DNA of 64,000 nucleotides from NCBI RefSeq assembly GCF_000203915.1, contig NC_008390.1:1984001-2048000 (forward strand), given 5' to 3'. Shown in pieces: positions 44,305 to 51,938 of the stretch. The notes under the pieces are model-generated. The model did not search any database. It had not been told where the DNA came from and saw only the letters and a list, made by a program, of their open reading frames with translations. The position numbers were made by a program, and so were the translations under genes. Each line of letters starts with the position of its first letter. Position 1 is the stretch's first letter. The stretch comes from Burkholderia ambifaria AMMD (GTDB taxonomy: Bacteria; Pseudomonadota; Gammaproteobacteria; Burkholderiales; Burkholderiaceae).

Positions 44305-45467
44305 AGTACATGGGGCACAAAGGAAAACTACTGCCGCTACTTGGAGAAATCTTGAAAGCGGAAGCAGTGAACGCCTCAAAAATCGCAGATCCTTTTTGCG
44401 GATCTGGCGCAGTTTCTTGGTATATGGCTCAGGAAACCGATAAGGGCGTCTTATCGGGTGACCTCCAGTCGTTTGCTGTAACTCGCGCCGCTGCGGTCGT
44501 TGAGCGCACACGAGCAATTGATTCGAACCGCGTTACCAAACGTTGGTTCGAATCCGCTCGATCCGTCGTCGATAGTATCGTCAGTCAATTTCCCAATGCG
44601 GCCAGATCGATTCACCCTGAAATTTCCGTACCCGAAATTCAGAATATAGTAATCCGGTCGAGGACATTCTGCGATGAAGTTTTACCACCCCTACTCTCGC
44701 GAATGAGCGGCGACTTTCCGATGACTCACGCGTATGGCGGGCACTATTTCTCTCCGCTGCAAGCCATCGAGATTGACGCACTTCGGCAGACACTTCCGAA
44801 ATCCGCAGAGACAAGAAAAGCCTGTCTCGCGGCACTTGTGGAAGCCGCGAGCCGCTGTGCGGCTGCTCCAGGTCACACAGCCCAGCCGTTTCAACCGACA
44901 AAAACAGCCGCCAAATTTATCGCTGAGGCATGGAATCGCAACGTTTGGCTACTAGTTTCCCAAGCACTAGAGACAATTGCGTCAACCCACGCTACAGTGA
45001 AGGGAGGCACATGTCTCGGCGACTACCATAAATGCATCAGTCAATTGGAACCAGGGGATCTAGTCTTTGCTGATCCGCCGTATTCTGACGTGCATTACAG
45101 CCGCTTCTACCATGTATTGGAAACGCTCACTCGAGGGAAGCAAGTTTCCGTGACGGGCGTCGGGCGCTACCCTCCCATTGCGCAACGCCCTTCTTCTAAT
45201 TTTAGCCAGAAAGGCCAAGCCTTCGCAGCCGCGCAACGGCTTATTGACGTATGCATGAGTAAAGAGGTCAATTTAGTATTAACATTCCCATCGAACAAAG
45301 CGAGCAATGGATTAAGCACGCGCGACTTTGTTGCGATGGGTCGAGGGAAATTTCGATCAATCGAGACCGAGCAAGTTAACTCTACGTTTAGCACACTCGG
45401 AGGAAAATCTTCAAATCGCGGTGGAAGAATAGAATGTTCCGAAAGCATTGTTTGCTTTCGCGTCTGA
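44301..45467 (+). CDS. D12-class (Dam-like) adenine-specific DNA methyltransferase
   Basis: This 388-residue protein shows the alpha-class amino-methyltransferase order: motif X at the N-terminus (KYMGHKGKLLPLLGEIL), motif I ADPFCGSGAVSW at residues 30-40, a central target-recognition region, and catalytic motif IV DPPY at residues 258-261 within LVFADPPYSDVHYSRFYHVLE. It should methylate N6 of adenine in a specific site. ATG at 44301 is chosen for the ATGA overlap and because motif X starts there. It differs strongly from the other prophage Dam at 49689, so the two probably have different targets. Confidence 0.85.
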   Translation: MKYMGHKGKLLPLLGEILKAEAVNASKIADPFCGSGAVSWYMAQETDKGVLSGDLQSFAVTRAAAVVERTRAIDSNRVTKRWFESARSVVDSIVSQFPNAARSIHPEISVPEIQNIVIRSRTFCDEVLPPLLSRMSGDFPMTHAYGGHYFSPLQAIEIDALRQTLPKSAETRKACLAALVEAASRCAAAPGHTAQPFQPTKTAAKFIAEAWNRNVWLLVSQALETIASTHATVKGGTCLGDYHKCISQLEPGDLVFADPPYSDVHYSRFYHVLETLTRGKQVSVTGVGRYPPIAQRPSSNFSQKGQAFAAAQRLIDVCMSKEVNLVLTFPSNKASNGLSTRDFVAMGRGKFRSIETEQVNSTFSTLGGKSSNRGGRIECSESIVCFRV

Positions 45468-45610
45468 ATCCGCGCAATAGTTCTATAGATCGATGACGAG
45501 CGTGACGCTTATCCGACACATTCACGCACGCCGCTGTTGTCAACCTGAATTCCGCAAAGCGCCCGTTGCGAGCGGGCCTTTTGCTGTCTGTCGCGTCTCC
45601 ATTGAGCACG

Positions 45611-46315
45611 TTACTTTGGCTCTGCAACCATCTCTTCAGCCGGGTACAGCTGAAGCATCGCACGGGCAGCCTCGGTATTCGGGGTCGTCAGCCACTCCTC
45701 CCAATCATCCGGCTGCAGGATCACAACCGACCGTTTCTCGTCGGCCGGCTTGTGCATACGCGACATGATTGGATGGTGGTCCGCATTGACAGTGATCATG
45801 GCCATAGCACGGCTCACGGCGCCGTCCGTCCCCTTCACGGTGCGCCAGATGCCGGCCACGCACATCGTCGGGCGGCTGGCCACGCCGATCTTTTGCCAAA
45901 CGCAGGGACCGAGTTCCCAGTTTCCGTCGCCGTCCTGCCGCGCATCCGGGTAGGACGGCTCGACCACGTACCGCGCCGGAATCAAGCACCGGCCACCCGA
46001 CTTCCACGTTGGCCCATATAGCGGGGACTTCCCGAGGTTGTCGTCGCGGACGTTCATCGTGCTGCGCATGACGGGCGGCTTACGCCCCTGCTCTTTCGCC
46101 CGTTCGACGTTCGCCTTCTGCAGCGCACGCGGCCAAAACCCGAAGCCGGCGATCAATGGCTTGAATTGTCCGTCGATGCTGGCGACTATCGGTGCGTCGT
46201 AGTCTTGGTAGATCTCGGGCTTCCAAGGCGTCCAGCGGTACAGGTCCGTGAAGCTGTCGATCCGCAGCTCGCTGAGACCGGGATCCTCGCCGGGCGCTAC
46301 GTAGTTCGTGCACAT
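45611..46315 (-). CDS. SRAP-domain protein (YedK/HMCES family)
   Basis: This 234-residue SOS response-associated peptidase has the invariant Cys2 (MCTNYVAPGE), an Asn/Arg region STMNVRDDNL and the C-terminal HHPIMSRMHKP segment with the conserved His. SRAP proteins form a thiazolidine crosslink to abasic sites in single-stranded DNA, shielding them from breakage. A LexA box 52 bases upstream fits damage induction. It is divergent from the next gene. Phage copies may protect single-stranded replication intermediates. Confidence 0.92.
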   Translation of the reverse strand: MCTNYVAPGEDPGLSELRIDSFTDLYRWTPWKPEIYQDYDAPIVASIDGQFKPLIAGFGFWPRALQKANVERAKEQGRKPPVMRSTMNVRDDNLGKSPLYGPTWKSGGRCLIPARYVVEPSYPDARQDGDGNWELGPCVWQKIGVASRPTMCVAGIWRTVKGTDGAVSRAMAMITVNADHHPIMSRMHKPADEKRSVVILQPDDWEEWLTTPNTEAARAMLQLYPAEEMVAEPK

Positions 46316-46366
46316 CGCCGCCCCCTGTTTTTCGTTCTTGACCGAACCATCATACCCCGCGCTACA

Positions 46367-46382
46367 CTGTGTTTTTATACAG
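46367..46382. promoter_or_regulatory. LexA (SOS) box between the SRAP gene and the divergent ORF
   Basis: CTGTGTTTTTATACAG matches CTGT-N8-ACAG exactly, in the 77-base divergent gap. It could control both the SRAP gene and the plus-strand gene. Confidence 0.85.
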
Positions 46383-46392
46383 TATTTCAGCC

Positions 46393-46860
46393 GTGATCAA
46401 ACCACAGTGGGCCTACATCTGGGAGTACGGATTCCAGGGCGACAATGCGCGCCTGAGGACGCCGATCGAGCTCACGAAACGTGAATTTGAGTCGTGGGTC
46501 GACAAGGACCCGCGGTCGGCGTTCCTCGGCACATGCGCGCCGGTCGAGTCGACCAGAATTGACCGCAACCGCGTCCCGCTCACGGACCCGCGATTCAAGT
46601 TGCGGCCGGTGGTGCCGGAATTTGATGCGCCCACCGAGGACGAACTTCGCGCGCTGTGGCGCGAGTACACCGACCTTCAAGTCCGATGGTTGATCCTGGA
46701 GATCCGCGCCCTTCGGAAATCGCTCGAGCGCGTCGAGGAGTGGTACGCGTACACCGACAAGAACGTTGCGAACAAAGGTGACCTCGCCGGAGCGCAAGGG
46801 CAGTTGCATCGGTTGATGCATCTACTGCGCGAGGAAATGAGGCGCGCGGGAATGAGGTAA
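46393..46860 (+). CDS. Hypothetical prophage protein, divergent from the SRAP gene
   Basis: This 155-residue acidic/basic mixed protein begins V/M-IKPQWAYIWEYGFQGDNA and ends in a predicted helical, coiled-coil-like region (residues 95-150). I do not recognise the family. The start is taken as GTG at 46393; an earlier in-frame GTG at 46369 lies inside the LexA box and is unlikely to be used. It shares the SOS-controlled gap with the SRAP gene, so expression on DNA damage is plausible. Confidence 0.6.
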   Translation: MIKPQWAYIWEYGFQGDNARLRTPIELTKREFESWVDKDPRSAFLGTCAPVESTRIDRNRVPLTDPRFKLRPVVPEFDAPTEDELRALWREYTDLQVRWLILEIRALRKSLERVEEWYAYTDKNVANKGDLAGAQGQLHRLMHLLREEMRRAGMR

Positions 46861-47058
46861 GGCTAAGTCAATTGCTGGCTAGTAGTCTGCTCGCTGCACC
46901 ATCTGCTGCGCGCCGAGAAGGGTCGGGCCGGGATGCTCAAACCCCAATGCTTCCCTACTCGATTAACAATCGTTGACCGACTGCGCGACGGCCAGCGGCT
47001 GCTCCCCCTCTTCCGGAAATGGTAAATTCATACGAAAACCACACCTACGAGAGAACAT

Positions 47059-47466
47059 ATGGCCCGAGCCATGATCTGCGTCGGCGACACGACGACGCAC
47101 GGGGGCCGCGTGCTGGAGGGCACCGCGACCGCCACCATTGACGGGAAACCCATCGCCGGCGTCGGACACAAGGTACTTTGCCCACAATGCAAAGGCGTCT
47201 TTCCGATCCTGCCCGCGACGGGACGGCGCTACCCGCATCAAATCGCCGGCCGGGAAACCGCCATCGAAGGCATGAAGACCGCTTGCGGGGCGACGCTGAT
47301 CGCCTCGCAATCGTCCGCGACACTCGACGACGTCGGAGCCGGTGAAGCGACGACGGGCGCTGCAGTCGCCAACGCTGCAGCAGCGCTGGCCCCTTCACCT
47401 ACGCTCTGCCTCGAATGCCTGAAGTCCGCGGCCGAAAATGCTGCAACGATGATCGCGCGCGGGTAG
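47059..47466 (+). CDS. PAAR-domain protein
   Basis: This 135-residue protein starts MARAMICVGDTTTHGGRVLEG and has the PAAR pattern of short glycine-rich strands with IDGKPIAGVGHKVLCPQCKG and a final Cys/His set. PAAR proteins form the sharp tip of VgrG spikes in type VI secretion or phage tails. The 30 or so C-terminal residues are Ala-rich with a CLECL motif. It heads a toxin module of five adjoining genes. Confidence 0.88.
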   Translation: MARAMICVGDTTTHGGRVLEGTATATIDGKPIAGVGHKVLCPQCKGVFPILPATGRRYPHQIAGRETAIEGMKTACGATLIASQSSATLDDVGAGEATTGAAVANAAAALAPSPTLCLECLKSAAENAATMIARG

Positions 47467-47470
47467 AACC

Positions 47471-47974
47471 ATGACCGGCAATTCGATCGAAGCGTTCTAC
47501 TTCACGCGGCAACAGCAGTTGACCATGCAGGTGCACTTGTACGCGCTGGTCGACGGTCTCCTGTTCGCGGATGTGGCCGACGGGTCCCCGCCTCAGCGAT
47601 CGCAAGCAGCCTTGGCGCTGTTCGACGGCACACCGGACGCATCACTTGCCGATGCGGGCCCGTGGCTGCTCGACTACGAGCGTGCGGGCGGCAACGTACG
47701 ACGTTCGCTCTCCGCGATGGCCGGCAGCCCGACAGGCGTGTCGTGGCTGATCAGCGCATATCCAATCGAGTCATTGACCGATGAGCTGCGCCGTCGACTC
47801 GACGTGCGTTTGCCGGACGGCCGTACAGCCCTTTTCCGCTTCTACGACGCCCGCATCATGGCCGACGTGACATCGCTGATGGAATTCACGCAGCGCATGC
47901 AGTTCTTCGTCCCGACATTTAACTGGCTCGTTGAAGTGAATGGAAAACTGAAGGGAGTGCACCCGCATGCTTGA
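47471..47974 (+). CDS. DUF4123 adaptor/chaperone
   Basis: This 167-residue protein has the DUF4123 features MQVHLYALVDGLLFAD near the N-terminus and ALFRFYDARIMADVTSLM in the second half. DUF4123 proteins are chaperones that load effectors onto VgrG/PAAR spikes. It lies five bases after the PAAR gene and overlaps the next gene by eight bases. Confidence 0.85.
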   Translation: MTGNSIEAFYFTRQQQLTMQVHLYALVDGLLFADVADGSPPQRSQAALALFDGTPDASLADAGPWLLDYERAGGNVRRSLSAMAGSPTGVSWLISAYPIESLTDELRRRLDVRLPDGRTALFRFYDARIMADVTSLMEFTQRMQFFVPTFNWLVEVNGKLKGVHPHA

Positions 47975-48446
47975 GCTGACAAGCGAACAGGTCGCCGGCC
48001 TTGCCGAGATCGACGCACGCGGATACGTCGAACGCACACGGCAGGATCTCGTCAAAGCGGATCCGAAGCTGGCCGACGACGGCACGCTACCCACGCGCCT
48101 CTGGAACGCGTACATCGCTGCTCGACGGCTTGGCATCCACTCCGATGAGAATGTCGCGGCGTTCCTCCGGATCGAGGCATACGCCCCGAGCTTCTACGAG
48201 AAGCCGGCGACGCGCGCATGGATAATGCGCCCCGGACGCTCTGCCGACGAACGCTTTCACGATTACCTACGCGTCATCAAATGGCGCATCGAACATCAAA
48301 ATGTCCAGGGAGGGGCTGAGCATGGCGGGATTGGTGGTGCCGGCAATAGAAGCGGCGATAGTGGAACTCGGCCCAGTCTTGGCGCGCGCTGGCGTCGCCT
48401 TATTGGGCGGGGCGGCAGTCGCGGGAACGGGGAGCCTGTCGGGTGA
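47967..48446 (+). CDS. Small protein of the PAAR/DUF4123 effector module
   Basis: The first 110 residues of this 159-residue protein (MLELTSEQVAGLAEIDARGYVERTR start, then RLGIHSDENVAAFLRIEAYAPSFYEKPATRAW) match the small helical protein that commonly follows DUF4123 genes in type VI loci. The last 50 residues are Gly/Arg-rich and are encoded where the next gene already begins in another frame, so they are probably not functional. Its role is unknown. Confidence 0.75.
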   Translation: MLELTSEQVAGLAEIDARGYVERTRQDLVKADPKLADDGTLPTRLWNAYIAARRLGIHSDENVAAFLRIEAYAPSFYEKPATRAWIMRPGRSADERFHDYLRVIKWRIEHQNVQGGAEHGGIGGAGNRSGDSGTRPSLGARWRRLIGRGGSRGNGEPVG

Positions 48447-48909
48447 CACCCAAAAGGACGAAAGCAAGGCAAAGCCGGACGTCCGGGCGATTCCGCGCAC
48501 CGGTGAGAGCTGCAAGAAGTGCCCGCCTGAGACGGGGAGTATGCAGCGCCGCAACTGGAGCATGAGTGACAACTCCCGAGAGTATCAAGGCCGAATTACC
48601 GGGTTCCCCTATAGCGTTGAAGAGGCCTGGAGCATGGAGTGGGTCTGGCAGCGCGACTTCGACGGCTTTCGACCGGAAAGCTGTTTGTTGATAGAAGCAA
48701 AGGGAAAGTACGATCAGTTCTTGAAGAAGGACGATGTACCGTACACCAAGGCCTTTGATGACATGGAAGAGCAGGCTGGAGCTCAGGCTGCGGTTGTCGA
48801 TGATCATCCTCCGGCGAGGTTGAAATGGTATTTTCAGACGGAGCGGACTTGGAAGTACATGAGAACGCCGCTTGCCCGTCTTAGCGTTGAATCAGAATGG
48901 GTGCCCTGA
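48322..48909 (+). CDS. Tox-REase-5 restriction-fold DNase toxin
   Basis: This 195-residue effector has a short hydrophobic Ala/Gly/Val-rich N-terminus (residues 1-40), a linker with CKKCPPETG, and a Tox-REase-5 domain: YQGRITGFPYSVEEAW, DFDGFRPESCLLIEAKGKYDQFL. The Asp of DFDGF and the E-x-K of LIEAKGKYD match a PD-(D/E)xK nuclease core. The start at 48322 is preferred to ATG 48301 because AGGGAGGGG precedes it. It overlaps the preceding gene by 125 bases in a different frame. It is delivered by the PAAR/DUF4123 proteins and neutralised by the next gene product (inference). Confidence 0.83.
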   Translation: MAGLVVPAIEAAIVELGPVLARAGVALLGGAAVAGTGSLSGDTQKDESKAKPDVRAIPRTGESCKKCPPETGSMQRRNWSMSDNSREYQGRITGFPYSVEEAWSMEWVWQRDFDGFRPESCLLIEAKGKYDQFLKKDDVPYTKAFDDMEEQAGAQAAVVDDHPPARLKWYFQTERTWKYMRTPLARLSVESEWVP

Positions 48910-49649
48910 CAAACATGGAAATAGTTGCGCAATTTCGTAGCCCTGCCGATTTCGCTCCGCTTGGCGATTTTGCTGCTCATCTGGTCCGTCTATGGCCGGT
49001 GGTTGAGGCCATGTCACGCGAGGACGAGCGTCTAGGCCAGTGGTGGCTGAAGGCGGATACAGAGGAAGAAGCCCGTCTGTATCCCATGTATGAAGCGCCC
49101 GGCATACCTTCGACAGCCGTTTTGGCAGTGTTGGCGCAACGGTACGCAAAAAAGATGGACCTTCCTAAAGTATTTGGCTTCTGGAATGGTCAAATGGACG
49201 CGGCCAACAGCGCGAGGCTGAAGTTGGCCATCGATGCGAAGAGACGGCCCAGCGAGGTAGAAATTGGGCTACCTGCACAGAGCGCAGTCTCGACGGACGA
49301 GCGCAGCTATGAGGGCATGGCTAAGATAGTGTCCGCGATGGTCACGGTTTATGACCCGATGTATGTCTCTGTTTCACCACGAGAATATTTTCCGCGGCAG
49401 GTGTTTGATGACAAGCCGGGCGTTGGCTGGATGCTATATCTCCCGAAGCCGCTCACGGCTCAGCAAGTTCCGGAAGCACGCGAATTGATTCCAGTTCCCG
49501 AAGCCGGTCGGAAGCAGACCGGGACGATCATTGTGAGCGTCCCAGATGCCGTTTTTTCAGTGGACAACCCAGAACACGTCGAGATTGCCAACCGTATCGA
49601 GATTCGACTCGTCGACCAGGACCTTCTGCCCGCGTTCGCTGACCTGTAA
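48897..49649 (+). CDS. Imm52-like immunity protein
   Basis: This 250-residue protein follows the Tox-REase-5 gene directly and looks like the Imm52 family, which usually pairs with that toxin (regions MVTVYDPMYVSVSPREYFP and RQVFDDKPGVGWMLYLPKPLT). There is no signal peptide, as expected for protection against a cytoplasmic DNase. ATG at 48897 overlaps the toxin stop by 13 bases; ATG at 48915 (MEIVAQFRS) is an equally possible start. Confidence 0.75.
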   Translation: MGALTNMEIVAQFRSPADFAPLGDFAAHLVRLWPVVEAMSREDERLGQWWLKADTEEEARLYPMYEAPGIPSTAVLAVLAQRYAKKMDLPKVFGFWNGQMDAANSARLKLAIDAKRRPSEVEIGLPAQSAVSTDERSYEGMAKIVSAMVTVYDPMYVSVSPREYFPRQVFDDKPGVGWMLYLPKPLTAQQVPEARELIPVPEAGRKQTGTIIVSVPDAVFSVDNPEHVEIANRIEIRLVDQDLLPAFADL

Positions 49650-49654
49650 GCACG

Positions 49655-49682
49655 ATGCCGGCGCGATAATCCGCGCCGGCAT
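49655..49682. terminator. Hairpin between the immunity gene and dam
   Basis: ATGCCGGCGCG and CGCGCCGGCAT make a perfect 11-bp stem with a six-base loop between convergent genes. There is no T tract, so it is either a weak terminator or a 3' end stabiliser. Confidence 0.55.
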
Positions 49683-49688
49683 TCTCAG

Positions 49689-50477
49689 TTAGAATAGCCC
49701 CACAGGCTGCGCAGCGTCGTCCCAGCTATAAATAATCAGCTCGTTGCGCTCCACGCCCTTGCCGCCACCGACCGTATATTGAATCGGGACGGTTTCGATG
49801 TAGAACCCGTTGAACGCTCGCCGAATGTCGGGATGATCATTCAGGCTCACGATCGCCCGGCCCTTCAACGACCTCAGGCGATGCGCCATCTTCTCGTATT
49901 CGCCGAACGGGAATGCGACGCCATATCCCTCGGTCTCGTAATACGGCGGATCTAGATAGAACAGCGTGTGCGGCCGATCGTAGCGATCGATGCACGCAGC
50001 CCAATCCAGACGCTCGATGAACGTGTTCGCGAGCCGCAGGTGGGCCGCTGACAGCTCCTCCTCAATGCGCAGCAGGTTCAGACCAGGCGGCGTTGTTGTC
50101 GCCGTGCCGAACGACTGCCCCTCCAGCTTCGCCCCAAAGCAACTTTTCTGAAGGTAGTAGAACCTTGCCGCACGCTGGATATCGGTGAGCGTTTCCGGGA
50201 CTGTTTGTTTGAGCCATTCGAATACCTGCCGGCTCGTCAGCGCCCATTTGAACTGACGCACGAACTCTTCCAGATGGTGCTGCACAACACGGTACAGGTT
50301 GATCAGTTCACCGTTGACGTCGTTGATTACTTCAACCTTTGCCGGCGGGCGCAGAAAGTACAGCGCTGCGCCGCCCGCGAATACTTCCACGTAGCAGTCG
50401 TGCGACGGGAAACGCGGGATGATGTGATCTGCGAGTCGGCGCTTGCCGCCGATCCAAGGAATGATGGGATTTGCCAT
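49689..50477 (-). CDS. dam: Phage DNA adenine methylase (D12 class)
   Basis: This 262-residue enzyme has motif X ANPIIPWIGGKRRLADHII at the N-terminus, motif I CYVEVFAGGAALYF and catalytic motif IV FYLDPPYYE near residue 175. It methylates adenine, possibly to protect phage DNA or mimic host marks. ATG at 50477 fits the family; the open frame extends 25 codons upstream into the structured region. Confidence 0.9.
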   Translation of the reverse strand: MANPIIPWIGGKRRLADHIIPRFPSHDCYVEVFAGGAALYFLRPPAKVEVINDVNGELINLYRVVQHHLEEFVRQFKWALTSRQVFEWLKQTVPETLTDIQRAARFYYLQKSCFGAKLEGQSFGTATTTPPGLNLLRIEEELSAAHLRLANTFIERLDWAACIDRYDRPHTLFYLDPPYYETEGYGVAFPFGEYEKMAHRLRSLKGRAIVSLNDHPDIRRAFNGFYIETVPIQYTVGGGKGVERNELIIYSWDDAAQPVGLF

Positions 50478-50510
50478 TGTGAAAGCCGTTTTAAAACTTG
50501 GTGTAGAATC

Positions 50511-50656
50511 CGGCCCGCCTACCGGTAGGTAGCAGGGCCTTGGCCGATTCACTGGCGTAGACAGTGGAAAGGCGACCGGGGAGCGTGTTGCTGCACGCAG
50601 CTCGGTCGCCCTGTTTCTCTCGAGACCGCTCGGTCTCGGTGCCGCGTTATCGCGGC
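50511..50656. other. Structured intergenic element with consecutive stem-loops
   Basis: In about 145 bases between dam and Rz there are: CCTACCGGTAGG (50518-50529) nested in GGCCC/GGGCC; CACTG/CAGTG (50550-50566); GGCGACCG/CGGTCGCC (50571-50610) enclosing GCGTG/CACGC; CGAGACCG/CGGTCTCG (50621-50638); and CCGCG/CGCGG overlapping the Rz stop (50643-50656). Such density suggests a folded RNA or a protein-binding site. The strand is undecided and no known family was recognised. Confidence 0.55.
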
Positions 50657-51141
50657 TGATTGAATTGCATGTCGCCGATCAACGCGTCGTAGCTGCGCTC
50701 GCACTGCCGGCCGGCAATACCGCGCTCGTCAGCGATCTTTGCCAACTCTCCCGCAGCTTCGTCAGTCCGGCCGAGCACGTCGGCGAGCAGATCGAGGGCG
50801 TCGCCGGTTGCCGGGCTTCCGGCCGAAGCGCCGGCACGTCGGACGTCGGCGACGAGTGCGGCGACTTGCTTGCGCAGGCCGTCAGCAGCGCCATCGGCAG
50901 CAGCAGCTTCGCGGCGTGCCTGATCACGTTCTTTCGCAGCATCGGTTGCGATCTCCTGTTGAGCCGCCAGTTGGCGGCGAATTTCACGACGCTCTGTCGT
51001 CAGATCATTTATCTGCTTCGCCTGATCCGCGACTTTCGCGGATTGGTCGGCATCACGATGTCCCTTGGAATACCCGCACGCCGCACCTGCAATAACGCCG
51101 GCAACAACGAGCAGCCAGATGCGCGGGTCGATCCATGTCAT
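50647..51141 (-). CDS. Rz-like i-spanin (DUF2514 family)
   Basis: This 164-residue protein has one N-terminal transmembrane helix (IWLLVVAGVIAGAACGYSKG) and a long charged coiled-coil (residues 30-110), the i-spanin layout that joins inner and outer membranes at lysis. Its start overlaps the endolysin stop as ATGA. An Rz1-type lipoprotein is encoded inside it in another frame. Confidence 0.85.
   Translation of the reverse strand: MTWIDPRIWLLVVAGVIAGAACGYSKGHRDADQSAKVADQAKQINDLTTERREIRRQLAAQQEIATDAAKERDQARREAAAADGAADGLRKQVAALVADVRRAGASAGSPATGDALDLLADVLGRTDEAAGELAKIADERGIAGRQCERSYDALIGDMQFNQPR
50679..50942 (-). CDS. Nested Rz1-like o-spanin lipoprotein
   Basis: Entirely inside the Rz gene in another frame is an 87-residue ORF beginning MLRKNVIRHAAKLLLPMALL with lipobox LLTAC (Cys24). 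The mature part is Ser/Pro-rich, as in Rz1 proteins. A lipoprotein signal at this exact place in a lysis cassette is the expected architecture, so I call it despite the full overlap. Confidence 0.8.
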   Translation of the reverse strand: MLRKNVIRHAAKLLLPMALLTACASKSPHSSPTSDVPALRPEARQPATPSICSPTCSAGLTKLRESWQRSLTSAVLPAGSASAATTR

Positions 51142-51632
51142 GCGACCACCTCCCCGCCGGCCGCGCGGTACGCAGCCAGCAAATGTTCGATCTTGTTTTC
51201 GTGCTGACCGTAGCCGGCCCCCGGCAGACTGGCCCATACGTTCGAGACTTTTGCGACCGCCTCGCGGAACCGGCCTGCGTCGATCAACGCCAACGCACCG
51301 TGCTCGCGCAGCTGCTGCAGCGCATACCGGTCCTGCGAGATCGGCCCGAAGTCCGCCAGCTTCATCTGCGCCTGATAGATCCGCCACCACCGCGTGAGGA
51401 TCTGATAGCGGCCGGCGGCCGTCGACGGCACCGGGATCTGTCGATTGAGCGCGTTCGGGTGCGCCGCGTAGCTGGAGAACAACAGCGGCCGCGACGCGGT
51501 CGAGCCGACCAGCACGTTGTAACCGTCGTCCGACTTCGCCAGCAGCGCCGAGCCGATCTCGCTCACCGCGATCGTGTCGAGAAACGCCACGCGGTTTTTT
51601 CCGCCAGCGGCCGCAATACTGATTCGCGCCAT
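51138..51632 (-). CDS. Endolysin, lambda R-type lytic transglycosylase (GH104)
   Basis: This 164-residue enzyme matches the lambda R pattern: catalytic Glu in FLDTIAVSEIG near residue 25, then AGRYQILTRWWRIYQAQM, the QD-containing PISQDRYALQQLREHGAL and NVWASLPGAGYGQHENK. It has no signal peptide and so needs the holin for release. ATG at 51632 has GGAG eight bases upstream; a GTG two codons earlier (51638) overlaps the holin stop and is a possible alternative. Confidence 0.92.
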   Translation of the reverse strand: MARISIAAAGGKNRVAFLDTIAVSEIGSALLAKSDDGYNVLVGSTASRPLLFSSYAAHPNALNRQIPVPSTAAGRYQILTRWWRIYQAQMKLADFGPISQDRYALQQLREHGALALIDAGRFREAVAKVSNVWASLPGAGYGQHENKIEHLLAAYRAAGGEVVA

Positions 51633-51634
51633 CG

Positions 51635-51919
51635 TCACTTCTCCCCGAACAGACGCTTCGCATTCCGGCGCAGCAGCACTTCGAGGTACTGCGACCCGAC
51701 AATGCCAAGCGCGCTCCCCAGCCCGAGGAGCGCGATCGGCGGCAGATCCGGAATCTGCAACAGCGCGAGCCCCGCCACCATCGACGTTGCAGACCCCAAC
51801 ACGGCGCGGCCTGCAACGAGCCGAAACGTCAAATGCTCGCTGCCCACCAACACCTTCGCGATCCCAATCAATCCACCCATGATGACCAGCTCCAGAATCG
51901 TCCTTTCATGCTCTTGCAT
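51635..51919 (-). CDS. Phage holin
   Basis: This 94-residue protein has three hydrophobic segments (about residues 9-24, 32-53 and 59-80) and a basic C-terminus (LLRRNAKRLFGEK), typical of a class I holin of P2-like phages. It is the first gene of the holin-endolysin-Rz cassette, with GGGGAG ahead of its ATG. Confidence 0.85.
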   Translation of the reverse strand: MQEHERTILELVIMGGLIGIAKVLVGSEHLTFRLVAGRAVLGSATSMVAGLALLQIPDLPPIALLGLGSALGIVGSQYLEVLLRRNAKRLFGEK

Positions 51920-51938
51920 CGGCTCCCCTTCGCCCGAT

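Noticed and set aside
45493..45768. 91-residue plus-strand ORF after the methyltransferase gene
   Set aside because: No ribosome site, runs antisense into the SRAP gene, no similarity seen.
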